Of a DNA stretch of 64,000 nucleotides, positions 8,816 through 17,653 are shown piece after piece; position 1 is the first letter of the stretch; the number at the start of each line of letters is the position of its first letter. The position numbers and the translations under genes are program-made. This DNA comes from Vibrio echinoideorum (GTDB lineage Bacteria; Pseudomonadota; Gammaproteobacteria; Enterobacterales; Vibrionaceae). The stretch lies in NCBI RefSeq assembly GCF_024347455.1, contig NZ_AP025483.1, positions 2,170,001 to 2,234,000 of the forward strand, written 5' to 3'. The notes under the pieces were generated by a model. It was not told the DNA's origin, ran no database searches, and saw only the letters and a program-made list of their open reading frames with translations.

Positions 8816-10258
8816 ATGAAGAAAGTACTGGTTTTAGGCGCTTCTGGATATGTTGGTTCGCAGCTCCTCCCTTTACTGCTTGAGCAAGGGTATCAAGTCA
8901 CTGCAGCAGCAAGGCATATCGATTATTTACAGGCACGAACCGAACCTCACGATAATTTATCGCTTGAGTATCTTGATCTCGCAGATCAAGCCGCGACGCA
9001 GGCATTAGTACCCGATTTTGATCTGATATTCTTTCTAGTTCATGGGATGGCGGAAGGCCATGACTTCATTGATTACGAACTCAACTTAGCGCGTAACTTT
9101 ATTTCGGCGCTTGGGCCAAAGAATCAACATGTTATCTATCTCAGTTCTCTTCAGCCTCAAACGGGCGATTCAGAACACCTTCAAGCCAGAAAAAAAACCG
9201 GACAGCTACTTCGAAAAGGGCCAGTTCCAGTAACCGAACTCCAAGCTGGTGTTATCATCGGCCCCGGCTCTGCGGCATTCGAGATCATGCGAGATTTCGT
9301 TTACAACCTACCAATCATGATTGCGCCAAAATGGGTAGACTCCAAAGCGAACCCTATTGCACTGCAGAACCTTAACCACTATTTACTGAAACTTGCACAA
9401 GACGCGCCAAGCGAAAGCCAAACGTTTGAAGTTGGCGGGCCAGATATCGTCTCTTATCGAAATCAGTTTGCTCATATTGCGAAAACGGCCGACCGTCCGC
9501 TCAGGCTTTGGGCAACATCACTGCTAACACCTAAAATCGCATCATATTGGCTAGGCGTCGTGACCTCCGTCCCTTCTAACATCGGTAGAGCGCTTCTCGC
9601 AGGCTTAAAGCATGACTTCATTGCCAGTTCTACCACTATCAGAGAGAAGTACCCTCAAAAACTCATATCGTTCGAGAGCATGGTTGAGCAAGCCATTCAC
9701 GCTGAGGGAAACTTCGTCAAAAGTAATGTATGGGGGTTTGATAAAACTGCGTTCAAACGCTGGCAAGCTGGATACGGCTACTACCCAAAGAAAACCGGTG
9801 CAAGTATCACTTCAACAGCATCACTAGAATCACTATGGAATGTTGCTCAGCAGATAGGAAGCCCCAAACAAGGTTACTTCTTTGCCAACACTTTATGGCG
9901 CACACGTGAATGGTTAGATGTTCTATTTGGTGGCGGTATACCCGTTCGACAAATGCCAGAAGGACCAAACCTAAAAGTCGGTGACAAGATTGATTCGTGG
10001 AAGGTCATTCGTTGTGAAAAAAATCAGTTTTTATCTCTGCTTTTCGGAATGAAAGGCCCTGGCTTAGGTCGACTGGAAATTACGGTGTCTGACCACGGTG
10101 ACTCTCGCGAACTGAACATTTCAGCTTGGTGGCACCCAAAAGGCTTCTTAGGGCTCCTTTATTGGTTCGCAATGATGCCAGCGCATCTTTTCATCTTTAA
10201 AGGTATGGTTAAGGCGATAGAGAAGCAGGCTAAAGAACAGATGCGAGATTCAGAGTAA
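8816..10258 (+). CDS. SDR family NAD(P)-binding protein with DUF2867 domain
   Basis: 480 residues. The N-terminus has the extended/atypical SDR Rossmann motif GASGYVGSQLL (residues 8-18), as in NmrA/YbjT-type nucleotide-binding proteins. The C-terminal third (from about residue 330) matches the DUF2867 pattern (GDKIDSWKVIRCEKNQFLSLLFGMKGPGLGRLE, then W and P-rich strands and a terminal hydrophobic segment). A good ribosome site (GGAG) precedes the ATG at 8816. Domain pairs of this kind are annotated as oxidoreductases or epimerase-like proteins without a proven reaction. Confidence 0.85.
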   Translation: MKKVLVLGASGYVGSQLLPLLLEQGYQVTAAARHIDYLQARTEPHDNLSLEYLDLADQAATQALVPDFDLIFFLVHGMAEGHDFIDYELNLARNFISALGPKNQHVIYLSSLQPQTGDSEHLQARKKTGQLLRKGPVPVTELQAGVIIGPGSAAFEIMRDFVYNLPIMIAPKWVDSKANPIALQNLNHYLLKLAQDAPSESQTFEVGGPDIVSYRNQFAHIAKTADRPLRLWATSLLTPKIASYWLGVVTSVPSNIGRALLAGLKHDFIASSTTIREKYPQKLISFESMVEQAIHAEGNFVKSNVWGFDKTAFKRWQAGYGYYPKKTGASITSTASLESLWNVAQQIGSPKQGYFFANTLWRTREWLDVLFGGGIPVRQMPEGPNLKVGDKIDSWKVIRCEKNQFLSLLFGMKGPGLGRLEITVSDHGDSRELNISAWWHPKGFLGLLYWFAMMPAHLFIFKGMVKAIEKQAKEQMRDSE

Positions 10259-10315
10259 CAAGACGCGAAAAGAATAAAAGCAGATGCGAAGGGATTAAAA
10301 GCAGGTACAAACAAA

Positions 10316-10342
10316 AAGAGCAGGCTCAAATGGCCTGCTCTT
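10316..10342. terminator. Bidirectional terminator between convergent genes
   Basis: A 10-bp perfect stem (aagagcaggc / gcctgctctt) with a 7-base loop separates the SDR gene and the DUF2913 gene. It is flanked by an A-rich side on the plus strand, so the minus-strand read has the better T-run. Confidence 0.8.
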
Positions 10343-10359
10343 CTAATCCAAATCTGCTA

Positions 10360-11019
10360 TTAACCAATAATACTGATTGGAATTTCAGCCAGTTGGTTAC
10401 CTTGGTTAGCAGGATACACGATATATTCACCGTGGTACTTCACCGCTGACTTATAGTCAGTAACTTTATGAAGCATGAAACCCGCTTCCATTGCTGCTTG
10501 AATAAACTCAGCGTGGTTACCACGAACAAACCAGTTCATCGGTTTAACCATCAACTCACCGTCGAAAGAGTCATCACACTGTTTGCCACAAAGTGCAAAA
10601 GAGTGTTCGCCATCCGTAAAGAATTGAATTTTTCCACCAGTGGTTAGCTCATCTTCGCTTGAAACGCTCCAACCCATCTCATACATCTTGTCCATAAAGG
10701 CTTCAACGTCACTGTCTTTCAGCGCTTTTGGCTCTTCGCCTTCAGGGAAGAATTTACCGTAAAACGTAGAAATACGTTTGAAGATAAAGGTCAAATCAGA
10801 GTTATTGCCTTTTGAACGTCCCTGCTTCTGCCAACGCACCAAATCGGGAACAATCACACGATCATAAGACTGAGCTTTAATCGCTTTCGTCACCCAACGA
10901 ACTAAATAAAGGTTATTCGCAATAGGCGCATCAATCGCTTTACCTGCTTTATGCAGAGCGTAAAGCTCGCCCAACGCGTCATTCACTAACTTCTGAATTT
11001 CAATATAGTATTTTGACAT
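10360..11019 (-). CDS. DUF2913 family protein
   Basis: 219 residues, soluble, no signal peptide or membrane segment. It resembles the DUF2913 family known mainly from Vibrionaceae and some enterobacteria; function unknown. The start at 11019 (MSKYYIEIQKLVNDAL) is chosen because its ATG overlaps the bcr stop by one base (TAATG) behind an AAGAAGG site lying inside the end of bcr. This implies translational coupling with the drug efflux gene. The family call is from remembered sequence style and is moderately secure. Confidence 0.75.
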   Translation of the reverse strand: MSKYYIEIQKLVNDALGELYALHKAGKAIDAPIANNLYLVRWVTKAIKAQSYDRVIVPDLVRWQKQGRSKGNNSDLTFIFKRISTFYGKFFPEGEEPKALKDSDVEAFMDKMYEMGWSVSSEDELTTGGKIQFFTDGEHSFALCGKQCDDSFDGELMVKPMNWFVRGNHAEFIQAAMEAGFMLHKVTDYKSAVKYHGEYIVYPANQGNQLAEIPISIIG

Positions 11020-12236
11020 TATGCCTTCTTTCCTAATGTCCAATATAGTAATGCTGACATTACTGCACACGCAGCCATTACCATAGCCATAGACCCAGCA
11101 CTGTCACTTGGCAGCATCGCAACGATAGCACCAACGACAGAACCAGTACCAAATCTTAATGTTCCAGCCAGAGAAGAGGCTGTACCTGCCATGTTTGGAT
11201 AACCACTTAACAGTAAACCCATCAAGTTACTGCCGATAGTAGAGATGGTTCCAATAAATAACATCACAAATGGCACAATTCCCCAAAGCCCGAGATCCAA
11301 TGCCCAACCGACGAGTAAACCTAAGCCAGCCAGCAATTGAATGATCAACGCTGCTCTCAACATAGTGTGAGAACCGACTTTTTTAACGATTCGACCATTG
11401 ACTGTTGTCATCAGAATCATCGCAACAATGTTCAGACCAAAAAGGTAGCCAAACAAGTCAGGACGCACGCCATAAACATCAATGTAAACAAAAGAGCCTG
11501 CGGTTAAGAATGCAAACATCCCAGAGAACGAGAATGCACCCGAGAAAATCAGGCCCATAACGGTCGGGTTTTTACATAAACGCGCGTAATTGCGAATCGT
11601 CGTTTTAAAGCGCAATGGCTGACGGTTTTCGACAGGCAATGTCTCAGGAATCTTAATCAATACCGCTATAATCACGATCACTGCAAAAATAGCCAACACC
11701 CAAAAAATTGAACGCCAACCGAACCACAATGCTAAGTAACCACCAATCATAGGTGCGATAAGTGGCGCAACCGTCATCACCAAAGTAACGAAAGACATCG
11801 TTCTTGCGAAGTCTTCACGGTCAAACATGTCGCGCACAACCGCTTGAATGATTACTGCGGCCGCCGCACCGGCAAAGCCTTGAGCGGTACGAACTAACGT
11901 GAGCGCTTCAATGCCATGAGTGGTAGCACTCACTACAGATGCGATCGCAAAGAGGAATACACCAATCAACAGAACAGGCTTGCGACCATAACTGTCGGCT
12001 AACGGGCCATGTAACAACTGACCTAAAGCAAAGCCTGCAGTGTACGCTGTGAGTGTGATTTGCACTTCACCTGCAGTTACACCTAGATCTCTGGCGATCG
12101 TTGGCATAGCGGGTAGGTACATATCGATTGCGAGAGGTGTTAAAGCACCAATAGCGCCCAGAACCAAAAATAGCATCCAACCTAACTGAGGCGTTTGGGG
12201 TTGTGAGCTTGGGGTCTGTGAGGTAGACGTTTGCAT
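11019..12236 (-). CDS. bcr: Bcr/CflA family multidrug efflux MFS transporter
   Basis: 405 residues and 12 predicted membrane helices. The MFS/DHA1 signatures are visible: PLAIDMYLPAMPTIARDLGV in the first helix, and ALGQLLHGPLADSYGRKPVLLIGV (motif A, loop 2-3). E. coli Bcr is a proton-driven exporter of bicyclomycin and sulfonamides and also exports cysteine. The gene lies beside rsuA and radD, the same neighbourhood as in E. coli, which supports orthology. It is coupled at its end to the DUF2913 gene. Confidence 0.92.
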   Translation of the reverse strand: MQTSTSQTPSSQPQTPQLGWMLFLVLGAIGALTPLAIDMYLPAMPTIARDLGVTAGEVQITLTAYTAGFALGQLLHGPLADSYGRKPVLLIGVFLFAIASVVSATTHGIEALTLVRTAQGFAGAAAAVIIQAVVRDMFDREDFARTMSFVTLVMTVAPLIAPMIGGYLALWFGWRSIFWVLAIFAVIVIIAVLIKIPETLPVENRQPLRFKTTIRNYARLCKNPTVMGLIFSGAFSFSGMFAFLTAGSFVYIDVYGVRPDLFGYLFGLNIVAMILMTTVNGRIVKKVGSHTMLRAALIIQLLAGLGLLVGWALDLGLWGIVPFVMLFIGTISTIGSNLMGLLLSGYPNMAGTASSLAGTLRFGTGSVVGAIVAMLPSDSAGSMAMVMAACAVMSALLYWTLGKKA

Positions 12237-12326
12237 AACTCTCCGACTAAGTACTAGGTTTATGTGAGCACGAACATGCGCACAGCAATAATGGCTGAAA
12301 CTGTCCTAGTACCAGTCAAAATAATC

Positions 12327-12350
12327 AGCCGACGCTATCCTTGGTCGGCT
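12327..12350 (-). terminator. Probable terminator downstream of rsuA
   Basis: A 7-bp stem (agccgac / gtcggct) is followed on the minus strand by GATTATTTT, 18 bases after the rsuA stop. The stem is short, so this is tentative. Confidence 0.5.
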
Positions 12351-12367
12351 ACATCACTAGATAGGAA

Positions 12368-13063
12368 TTACTTCCAGATAGAGTCAACTTCTTCTTGTGT
12401 TAGATAACGGTATTCACCTAACTCCAAAGATTCGTCCATCTCGATTTCGCCGATACGCTCACGGTGTAGCGCTTCAACCTTATTACCAATTGCCGCAAAC
12501 ATGCGTTTAACTTGGTGGTATTTGCCTTCGTGAATCGTTAGAAGCACTTCGCGCTCCGCACGTACTTCAAGGTGTGCTGGAAGTGTTAGGCCATCTTCGC
12601 TCTTAAGCTGGATACCTTCTTTGAATTTTTCAACGTAATCGTCTTCAACAGGTTCAACCAACCACACACGGTATGTTTTCTCGCATTTGTGCTTTGGCGA
12701 CGTGATACGGTGAGACCACTTACCATCGTCAGTCATTAAAACAAGACCGGTGGTATCAACGTCAAGGCGACCTGCAAAATGCAGCTTGTCCATTTTGATT
12801 TCATCAAGTAATTCAAACGCAGTGCGATTTGAGCTATCTTCATGCGAACAAACAAAGCCTTCTGGCTTATAAAGCATGATGTAACGCAGGCCGTGAACAT
12901 GCAGTTCATTGCCTTGCCATTCCACAACGCACTCTTCAGTTACCTTGAGTGAGCCGCTTTTTTGAATGACATCATTAACTGTCACTGCTTTTGATTTTAA
13001 TAAGTGTGTTGCTTCTCTTCGAGTGACGCCTAACGCATCGCACAGAAATTTATCTAAACGCAT
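12368..13063 (-). CDS. rsuA: 16S rRNA pseudouridine(516) synthase RsuA
   Basis: Converts U516 of 16S rRNA to pseudouridine. From the ATG at 13063 (MRLDKFLCDALGVTRREA) the protein has 231 residues, the same length as E. coli RsuA. An N-terminal S4 RNA-binding domain (residues 1-60) precedes the synthase domain, whose catalytic motif is visible as HFAGRLDVDTTGLVLMTDDG with the catalytic Asp in GRLDVDTTG. The C-terminal KYHQVKRMFAAIGNKVEALHRERIG is family-typical. GAGG lies eight bases before this start; the frame extends further upstream without support. It is divergent from radD. Confidence 0.96.
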   Translation of the reverse strand: MRLDKFLCDALGVTRREATHLLKSKAVTVNDVIQKSGSLKVTEECVVEWQGNELHVHGLRYIMLYKPEGFVCSHEDSSNRTAFELLDEIKMDKLHFAGRLDVDTTGLVLMTDDGKWSHRITSPKHKCEKTYRVWLVEPVEDDYVEKFKEGIQLKSEDGLTLPAHLEVRAEREVLLTIHEGKYHQVKRMFAAIGNKVEALHRERIGEIEMDESLELGEYRYLTQEEVDSIWK

Positions 13064-13160
13064 GAATACCTCAACTAATCTAAGTCGGGTATTATAGTCA
13101 CCTTTGCTCAATTAGTTGAGCTATTTCACACTATTTGTTTTTCACCATACAAGACTCGAT

Positions 13161-14903
13161 ATGTATACACTCCGCCCGTACCAAGCCGACTCCGTAAAAT
13201 CAGTGATTCATTACTTCAGAAAACACCAAACTCCTGCGGTTTTGGTACTGCCTACTGGCGCAGGAAAAAGCCTTGTGATTGCTGAACTGGCAAGGCTTGC
13301 TAAAGGTCGTGTTTTAGTGCTTGCTCACGTAAAAGAACTGGTAGAGCAAAACCATGAAAAATATGAAGGTTATGGCTTAAAAGGTTCGATTTTTTCCGCC
13401 GGTTTAGGCCGCAAAGAAACCGACCAACAAGTGGTGTTTGCATCGGTTCAATCTGTGGTTAGAAATCTCGACTCATTCTCTAATCAGTTTTCATTGTTGG
13501 TTATCGATGAATGCCACCGCGTTCCCGATGAAAAGACCAGTAGCTATCAAAAAGTGATCACACACTTACGTGAGAACAATTCGGGTATTAAGGTGCTTGG
13601 GCTTACTGCAACACCATATCGCCTTGGTATGGGTTGGCTTTACCAATATCACACCCGTGGCCAAGTGCGTTCTGAAGAGCCACGTTTTTTCAGAGACTGT
13701 ATTTTTGAATTACCGATTCGCTACCTGCTCGACGAAGGTTTCCTCACACCAGCACGCATGATTGATGCTCCAGTTCTGAGCTATGACTTCTCGCAGTTAA
13801 AACCAGCAAGCACTGGTCGCTATAAAGAAGCAGAACTCGATATGGTGATCGAGCAATCGAAACGCGCCACGCCGCAAATTGTCGACCAGATCATTGAACT
13901 GGCCAAAGACAAGCTCGGCATCATGGTGTTCGCTGCGACCGTTAGACACGCACAAGAGATCCTTGGTTTATTGCCGGAAGGTGAGTCATCCATCGTTATT
14001 GGAGATACACCAACACTCGAACGCGACCAAATCATCAGTGATTTCAAAGAGCGTAAAATTAAATTCTTGGTCAACGTATCGGTATTAACCACAGGCTTTG
14101 ATGCCCCTCATGTCGATTTAATCGCGATTTTACGCCCGACAGAGTCCATCAGTTTGTACCAACAAATCGTTGGCCGTGGCTTACGTTTATCTCCGGGCAA
14201 AAAAGAGTGTTTAGTGCTCGACTATGCAGGCAACAGTTACGATCTTTATCAACCTGAAGTGGGCGACCCAAAACCCGATTCCGACAGTGAAATCATCACC
14301 ATCCCCTGCCCTGCTTGCGGCTTCAATAATAACTTTTGGGGCAAGCTAGACAGCAACGGATTTTTACTTGAGCACTTTGGCCGTAAATGCCAAGGCTACT
14401 TTACCGATGAAGACACAGGCGAACGTGAACACTGCAACTATCGTTTCCGCGCGAAGTATTGCGGTGAATGTGGCGCTGACAACGACATCGCCGCGCGTAT
14501 TTGTCATGAGTGTGATGCCACCTTAGTCGATCCAGACAAAAAACTTAAAGAAGCGCTGAACCTGAAAGATGCCTTAGTGTTTGAATGCTTAGAGATGGAC
14601 CTTAACGTTCTCAAAGACGATAAAGGTAAATCACAACTTAAAGTCACCTATCGTGGCGAGAACCAAGCGCAAGTTCATGAATTTTGGTCATTAACTACCA
14701 AGAAGCAAAAACAAAACTTCAAAGATCAATTTGTTCGTCCTCATCTTGCAGACAGGCATCGCCCTTTTGAAGAGGCTTCACCAACGAAAGTAGTCGCTCA
14801 CCAACATCGATTCCGGCCACCTCAATTCGTGATTGCACGTAAAGTCGGACGCTTTTGGAAAATGAGAGATAAAATATTCGAAGACGAGCTTCAACAGCGC
14901 TAA
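13161..14903 (+). CDS. radD: DEAD/DEAH-box helicase RadD (YejH)
   Basis: 580 residues, near the 586 of E. coli RadD, a superfamily 2 ATPase that works with RecA and SSB in repair of double-strand breaks. Visible motifs are LRPYQADSV (Q-like motif), Walker A LPTGAGKS, DECH box in LLVIDECHR, motif III GLTATPYR, and motif VI QQIVGRGLRLSPGK. The C-terminal part has two zinc-binding cysteine clusters (CPACGF...C and CGECGADNDIAARICHEC). Start 13161 (MYTLRPYQ) matches the family; the frame runs 15 residues further up. The shared bcr-rsuA-radD neighbourhood supports the name. Confidence 0.95.
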   Translation: MYTLRPYQADSVKSVIHYFRKHQTPAVLVLPTGAGKSLVIAELARLAKGRVLVLAHVKELVEQNHEKYEGYGLKGSIFSAGLGRKETDQQVVFASVQSVVRNLDSFSNQFSLLVIDECHRVPDEKTSSYQKVITHLRENNSGIKVLGLTATPYRLGMGWLYQYHTRGQVRSEEPRFFRDCIFELPIRYLLDEGFLTPARMIDAPVLSYDFSQLKPASTGRYKEAELDMVIEQSKRATPQIVDQIIELAKDKLGIMVFAATVRHAQEILGLLPEGESSIVIGDTPTLERDQIISDFKERKIKFLVNVSVLTTGFDAPHVDLIAILRPTESISLYQQIVGRGLRLSPGKKECLVLDYAGNSYDLYQPEVGDPKPDSDSEIITIPCPACGFNNNFWGKLDSNGFLLEHFGRKCQGYFTDEDTGEREHCNYRFRAKYCGECGADNDIAARICHECDATLVDPDKKLKEALNLKDALVFECLEMDLNVLKDDKGKSQLKVTYRGENQAQVHEFWSLTTKKQKQNFKDQFVRPHLADRHRPFEEASPTKVVAHQHRFRPPQFVIARKVGRFWKMRDKIFEDELQQR

Positions 14904-14943
14904 CGTCTCACTTTTCGAGAACCTAAATCTCATTATTAATCAG

Positions 14944-14977
14944 GTTCACTTTCTGTTCAGAATCACTTTTTTATACT
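14944..14977 (+). promoter_or_regulatory. Candidate promoter with OmpR/PhoB-type direct repeat
   Basis: GTTCA occurs at 14944-14948 and again at 14955-14959, an 11-bp period typical of binding sites for OmpR-family dimers. A TATACT -10 element lies at 14972-14977, so the second repeat sits just downstream of the -35 position. This fits a promoter controlled by the response regulator encoded in the same operon. The operator is inferred from spacing only. Confidence 0.45.
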
Positions 14978-15007
14978 GAACGCTATCAACCTTCTCTAGG
15001 ATTCGCT

Positions 15008-15406
15008 ATGTTTAGTAAAGCTATGATTTCTTTGTTTTCTATCAGCTTAGGCTTATTGGTTTCTGCCAATGTCTGGGCTGACTCAGATCATAACGGTCAT
15101 GACCTTGTACAAGATGTTCATAAAGCAGGAACTCGTATCGAATTTGAAGAAGATCAAGACGAAGTCTACGAAGCCGTACGCGAAGGCTATATTCGCCCTT
15201 TCTCAGAAATGTATGCGGCAGTTGAAAACGATCTGCATGGTCGAATAATTAAAGTAGAACTAGAAGAAGACGATGATATTTGGGTTTACGAGCTCAAAAT
15301 TAATCATCAAAACAACATCATTAAAGTCGAATACAACGCTGAAACGTTAGAAATGTTGATGATAAAAGGCCGAAACTTTAAAGACGCCATAAAAAACACC
15401 AACTAA
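15008..15406 (+). CDS. Periplasmic PepSY-domain protein (DbfQ-like)
   Basis: 132 residues with a signal peptide ending at NVWADS (around residue 25). The mature part is acidic and its C-terminal half is a PepSY domain (DLHGRIIKVELEEDDDIWVYELKINHQNN...KVEYNAETLEMLMIKGR). It is the first gene of an operon followed by a response regulator (28-base gap) and a histidine kinase. V. cholerae has the same order at VC1637-VC1639, described as the DbfQRS biofilm dispersal system, where the PepSY protein controls the kinase. The assignment rests on gene order and domain type and is likely rather than proven. A periplasmic sensor-regulator role for the partner kinase is inferred. Confidence 0.85.
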   Translation: MFSKAMISLFSISLGLLVSANVWADSDHNGHDLVQDVHKAGTRIEFEEDQDEVYEAVREGYIRPFSEMYAAVENDLHGRIIKVELEEDDDIWVYELKINHQNNIIKVEYNAETLEMLMIKGRNFKDAIKNTN

Positions 15407-15434
15407 TAATTCATAACAATAAGAAGAGTAAAAC

Positions 15435-16094
15435 ATGAAAATTTTAGTCGTTGAAGACGAACCTCGTTTAGGCCAACAAATTATTGAAACACTTGAGGGA
15501 GCAGACTGGGTACCAGAGCTTTCTCAAGATGGTATTGACGCACTCTACCGTGCAACATCAGAAGAATGGGACGTGATTGTTCTCGACCTAGGCTTACCAA
15601 AGCTAGACGGCTTAACCGTATTGAAAGGTATTCGAGACGAAAACATCAATACACCGGTCGTAATTTTGAGCGCTAGAGATACGCTGACTCAGCGTGTAGA
15701 AGGTTTGAATGCAGGCGCTGACGATTACCTAACTAAGCCATTTGAGATGGTAGAACTGATTGCTCGAATCCGCGCTCAGTTGCGCCGTGCATCTGGCAGT
15801 GCCGCTCCTATTCAACAAATTGGCGACCTAAGCCTAGACACGCGCAGTTCAAAAGTACTGTGGCAAGGTCAAGCTGTTAGCCTAACGGCTCTAGAATATA
15901 AAGTGGTTGCGTACTTCATGCATAACCAAAACAAGGTTATCTCACGTACGGAGTTGGTTGAGCACATCTACAAACAAGATTTCGACCGCGATTCAAACAC
16001 GGTTGAAGTTTTCATCGGTCGTATTCGTAAGAAAATCGCACCAAAGATCATCAAAACCGTTCGTGGCCTTGGCTACCAACTGAATGCTGAATAA
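15435..16094 (+). CDS. OmpR/PhoP-family response regulator (DbfR-like)
   Basis: 219 residues: receiver domain (residues 1-115) with acidic pocket E7-D8, phospho-acceptor D51 (VIVLDLGLP) and the conserved Lys in LTKPF. It is followed by an OmpR-type winged-helix domain (SLTALEYKVVAYFMHN...VEVFIGRIRKKI...IKTVRGLGYQL). It acts as a DNA-binding regulator phosphorylated by the kinase encoded next. An 11-bp-period repeat upstream of the operon could be its own binding site. It resembles V. cholerae VC1638 (DbfR); the orthology is inferred from operon layout. Confidence 0.93.
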   Translation: MKILVVEDEPRLGQQIIETLEGADWVPELSQDGIDALYRATSEEWDVIVLDLGLPKLDGLTVLKGIRDENINTPVVILSARDTLTQRVEGLNAGADDYLTKPFEMVELIARIRAQLRRASGSAAPIQQIGDLSLDTRSSKVLWQGQAVSLTALEYKVVAYFMHNQNKVISRTELVEHIYKQDFDRDSNTVEVFIGRIRKKIAPKIIKTVRGLGYQLNAE

Positions 16095-16135
16095 TGCTGT
16101 ATTTAATTAAGCTAAGAGCAATCTCCAATTAGTGG

Positions 16136-16189
16136 ACAGCCTGTGCTGATCATCGTTGTTCTCATATCAAGATGAGCAAAGACAGGCTG
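16136..16189 (+). other. Nested inverted repeats before the histidine kinase gene
   Basis: An outer inverted repeat (acagcctgt 16136-16144 with acaggctg 16182-16189) encloses an inner hairpin (ctcat / atgag, 16161-16176). The outer arm ends eight bases before the kinase ATG, so the RNA fold would cover the likely ribosome site. This could lower kinase synthesis relative to the regulator; it is not followed by a T-run. Confidence 0.45.
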
Positions 16190-16196
16190 GTAACGT

Positions 16197-17546
16197 ATGA
16201 ATCTAAAAAAAAGAACACTTAAAAACGTCAGTCTAAAAAGCCGCTTGCTCCTCGCCGCGGCTTTTTGGCTAGGTGCGATGATATTAGCGGCAGGCGTCGG
16301 AATACCTAAGTTGGTTAACGATTACTTGGTCGATGACGTTAAGCAGCAACTAAGCCTAACCATGGACGAGCTAACCGCCAATATTGAAACCAGTAATGGT
16401 GGCAGCCTAGTCATGGCTGAGCGTCTGTCTGACCCTAGGTTTAACCAACCCTACAGTGGTATTTATTGGCGAGCAGCTACCCAAGACCAGATCATTCGTT
16501 CTCGTTCTCTATGGGATAAAGATCTCACCATCAAGCGATCACCTATCCACACATCGGTCAAAGGGCCACAAGATGAGAAGCTGATTTACATTGAGCAAGA
16601 CATCTACTTACCTGAACTAAATGAGCCCGTTACCATCACCATTGGTCTTGATGAAGATCCACTCGAATCGACACTTCATCAACTAACAAGCCAAGTTTGG
16701 CTTATTTTGATGTTGTTGTTTGTGGGTGTTCTTCTGCTGATCGGGATTCAAGTCAGTTGGTCACTACTGCCGCTGAGTAAAATGCAGCGTGAATTAGCTA
16801 TGTTAAGAAAAGGCGAACAACAAGGGTTAAGCGACAATTACCCGAAAGAGGTTTCGCCATTAGTCTCTGACCTTAATGCCCTACTCTTCCATTACCAAGA
16901 ATTGTTGGAACGAGCTCGTAACCACGCAGGTAACCTTTCTCACGCGTTAAAAACACCGCTATCTGTTCTGAAAAATGAAATAGAGATGCTTCCCGACAAC
17001 GAGAAAAAACTCCTACAACAACCCATTCATCAGATTCAAAGCCAAATAGACTATCATCTTGGCCGTGCTCGTATGGCTGGCGCAATGAACATCCTTTCGG
17101 TGAAGTCATCACCTTGTGAACGTGTCGAAGCTATCGCGATGGCTTTTGATAAAGTCTACGCCGCTAACGACGTCACCATGATCAATGAGCTGGACTCTGA
17201 GCTTGAAGTGGCCGTAGAAAAAACCGACCTCGATGAGATGGTCGGAAACCTGCTTGAAAACAGCTACAAATGGGCGAGCAGTATTATTCGGGTACACGCT
17301 AACGAGCTTGCAGACGGTAATATTGAATTGGTCATTGAAGATGATGGAAAAGGCATTCCAGAAGAGAAACTCGCGCAAGTCACCAAGCGAGGCGTTCGAC
17401 TTGACGAGACAACGCCAGGTACAGGTTTAGGGCTCAATATCGTGAACGAAATGGCCCACAGTTACCGAGGTAGTTTAACACTCGGCAAGAGCTCAATGGG
17501 TGGCTTGAAGGCATCTCTCATTCTGAAGGTTTCTCAAGCTTCTTAG
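16197..17546 (+). CDS. PhoQ-like sensor histidine kinase (DbfS-like)
   Basis: 449 residues. There is a first transmembrane helix (around residues 18-40), a periplasmic sensor region of about 120 residues, a second helix (around 165-185), a short HAMP-like linker, and the dimerisation/phospho-acceptor motif GNLSHALKTPLSVL with His at residue 249. The ATPase domain follows, with the N box (DEMVGNLLENSYKWAS), G1 box (EDDGKGIPEEK) and G2 box (GTGLGLNIVNEM). It phosphorylates the preceding response regulator. The 102-base gap to that gene contains nested inverted repeats. The likely counterpart is V. cholerae VC1639 (DbfS). Confidence 0.92.
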   Translation: MNLKKRTLKNVSLKSRLLLAAAFWLGAMILAAGVGIPKLVNDYLVDDVKQQLSLTMDELTANIETSNGGSLVMAERLSDPRFNQPYSGIYWRAATQDQIIRSRSLWDKDLTIKRSPIHTSVKGPQDEKLIYIEQDIYLPELNEPVTITIGLDEDPLESTLHQLTSQVWLILMLLFVGVLLLIGIQVSWSLLPLSKMQRELAMLRKGEQQGLSDNYPKEVSPLVSDLNALLFHYQELLERARNHAGNLSHALKTPLSVLKNEIEMLPDNEKKLLQQPIHQIQSQIDYHLGRARMAGAMNILSVKSSPCERVEAIAMAFDKVYAANDVTMINELDSELEVAVEKTDLDEMVGNLLENSYKWASSIIRVHANELADGNIELVIEDDGKGIPEEKLAQVTKRGVRLDETTPGTGLGLNIVNEMAHSYRGSLTLGKSSMGGLKASLILKVSQAS

Positions 17547-17591
17547 GCTAAAGCAAACCTCTTAAGTTAAAGAAAGCATCTAAAGAAAAAA

Positions 17592-17628
17592 CAGGAGTTT
17601 GCCTATCATGTGCAAACTCCTGCTTTTT
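17592..17628. terminator. Bidirectional terminator
   Basis: An 11-bp perfect stem (caggagtttgc / gcaaactcctg) has an A-run before it and a T-run after it. It serves both the kinase operon and the convergent VOC gene. Confidence 0.88.
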
Positions 17629-17653
17629 TCTCTGAATCACCTAGAGCTCAACA

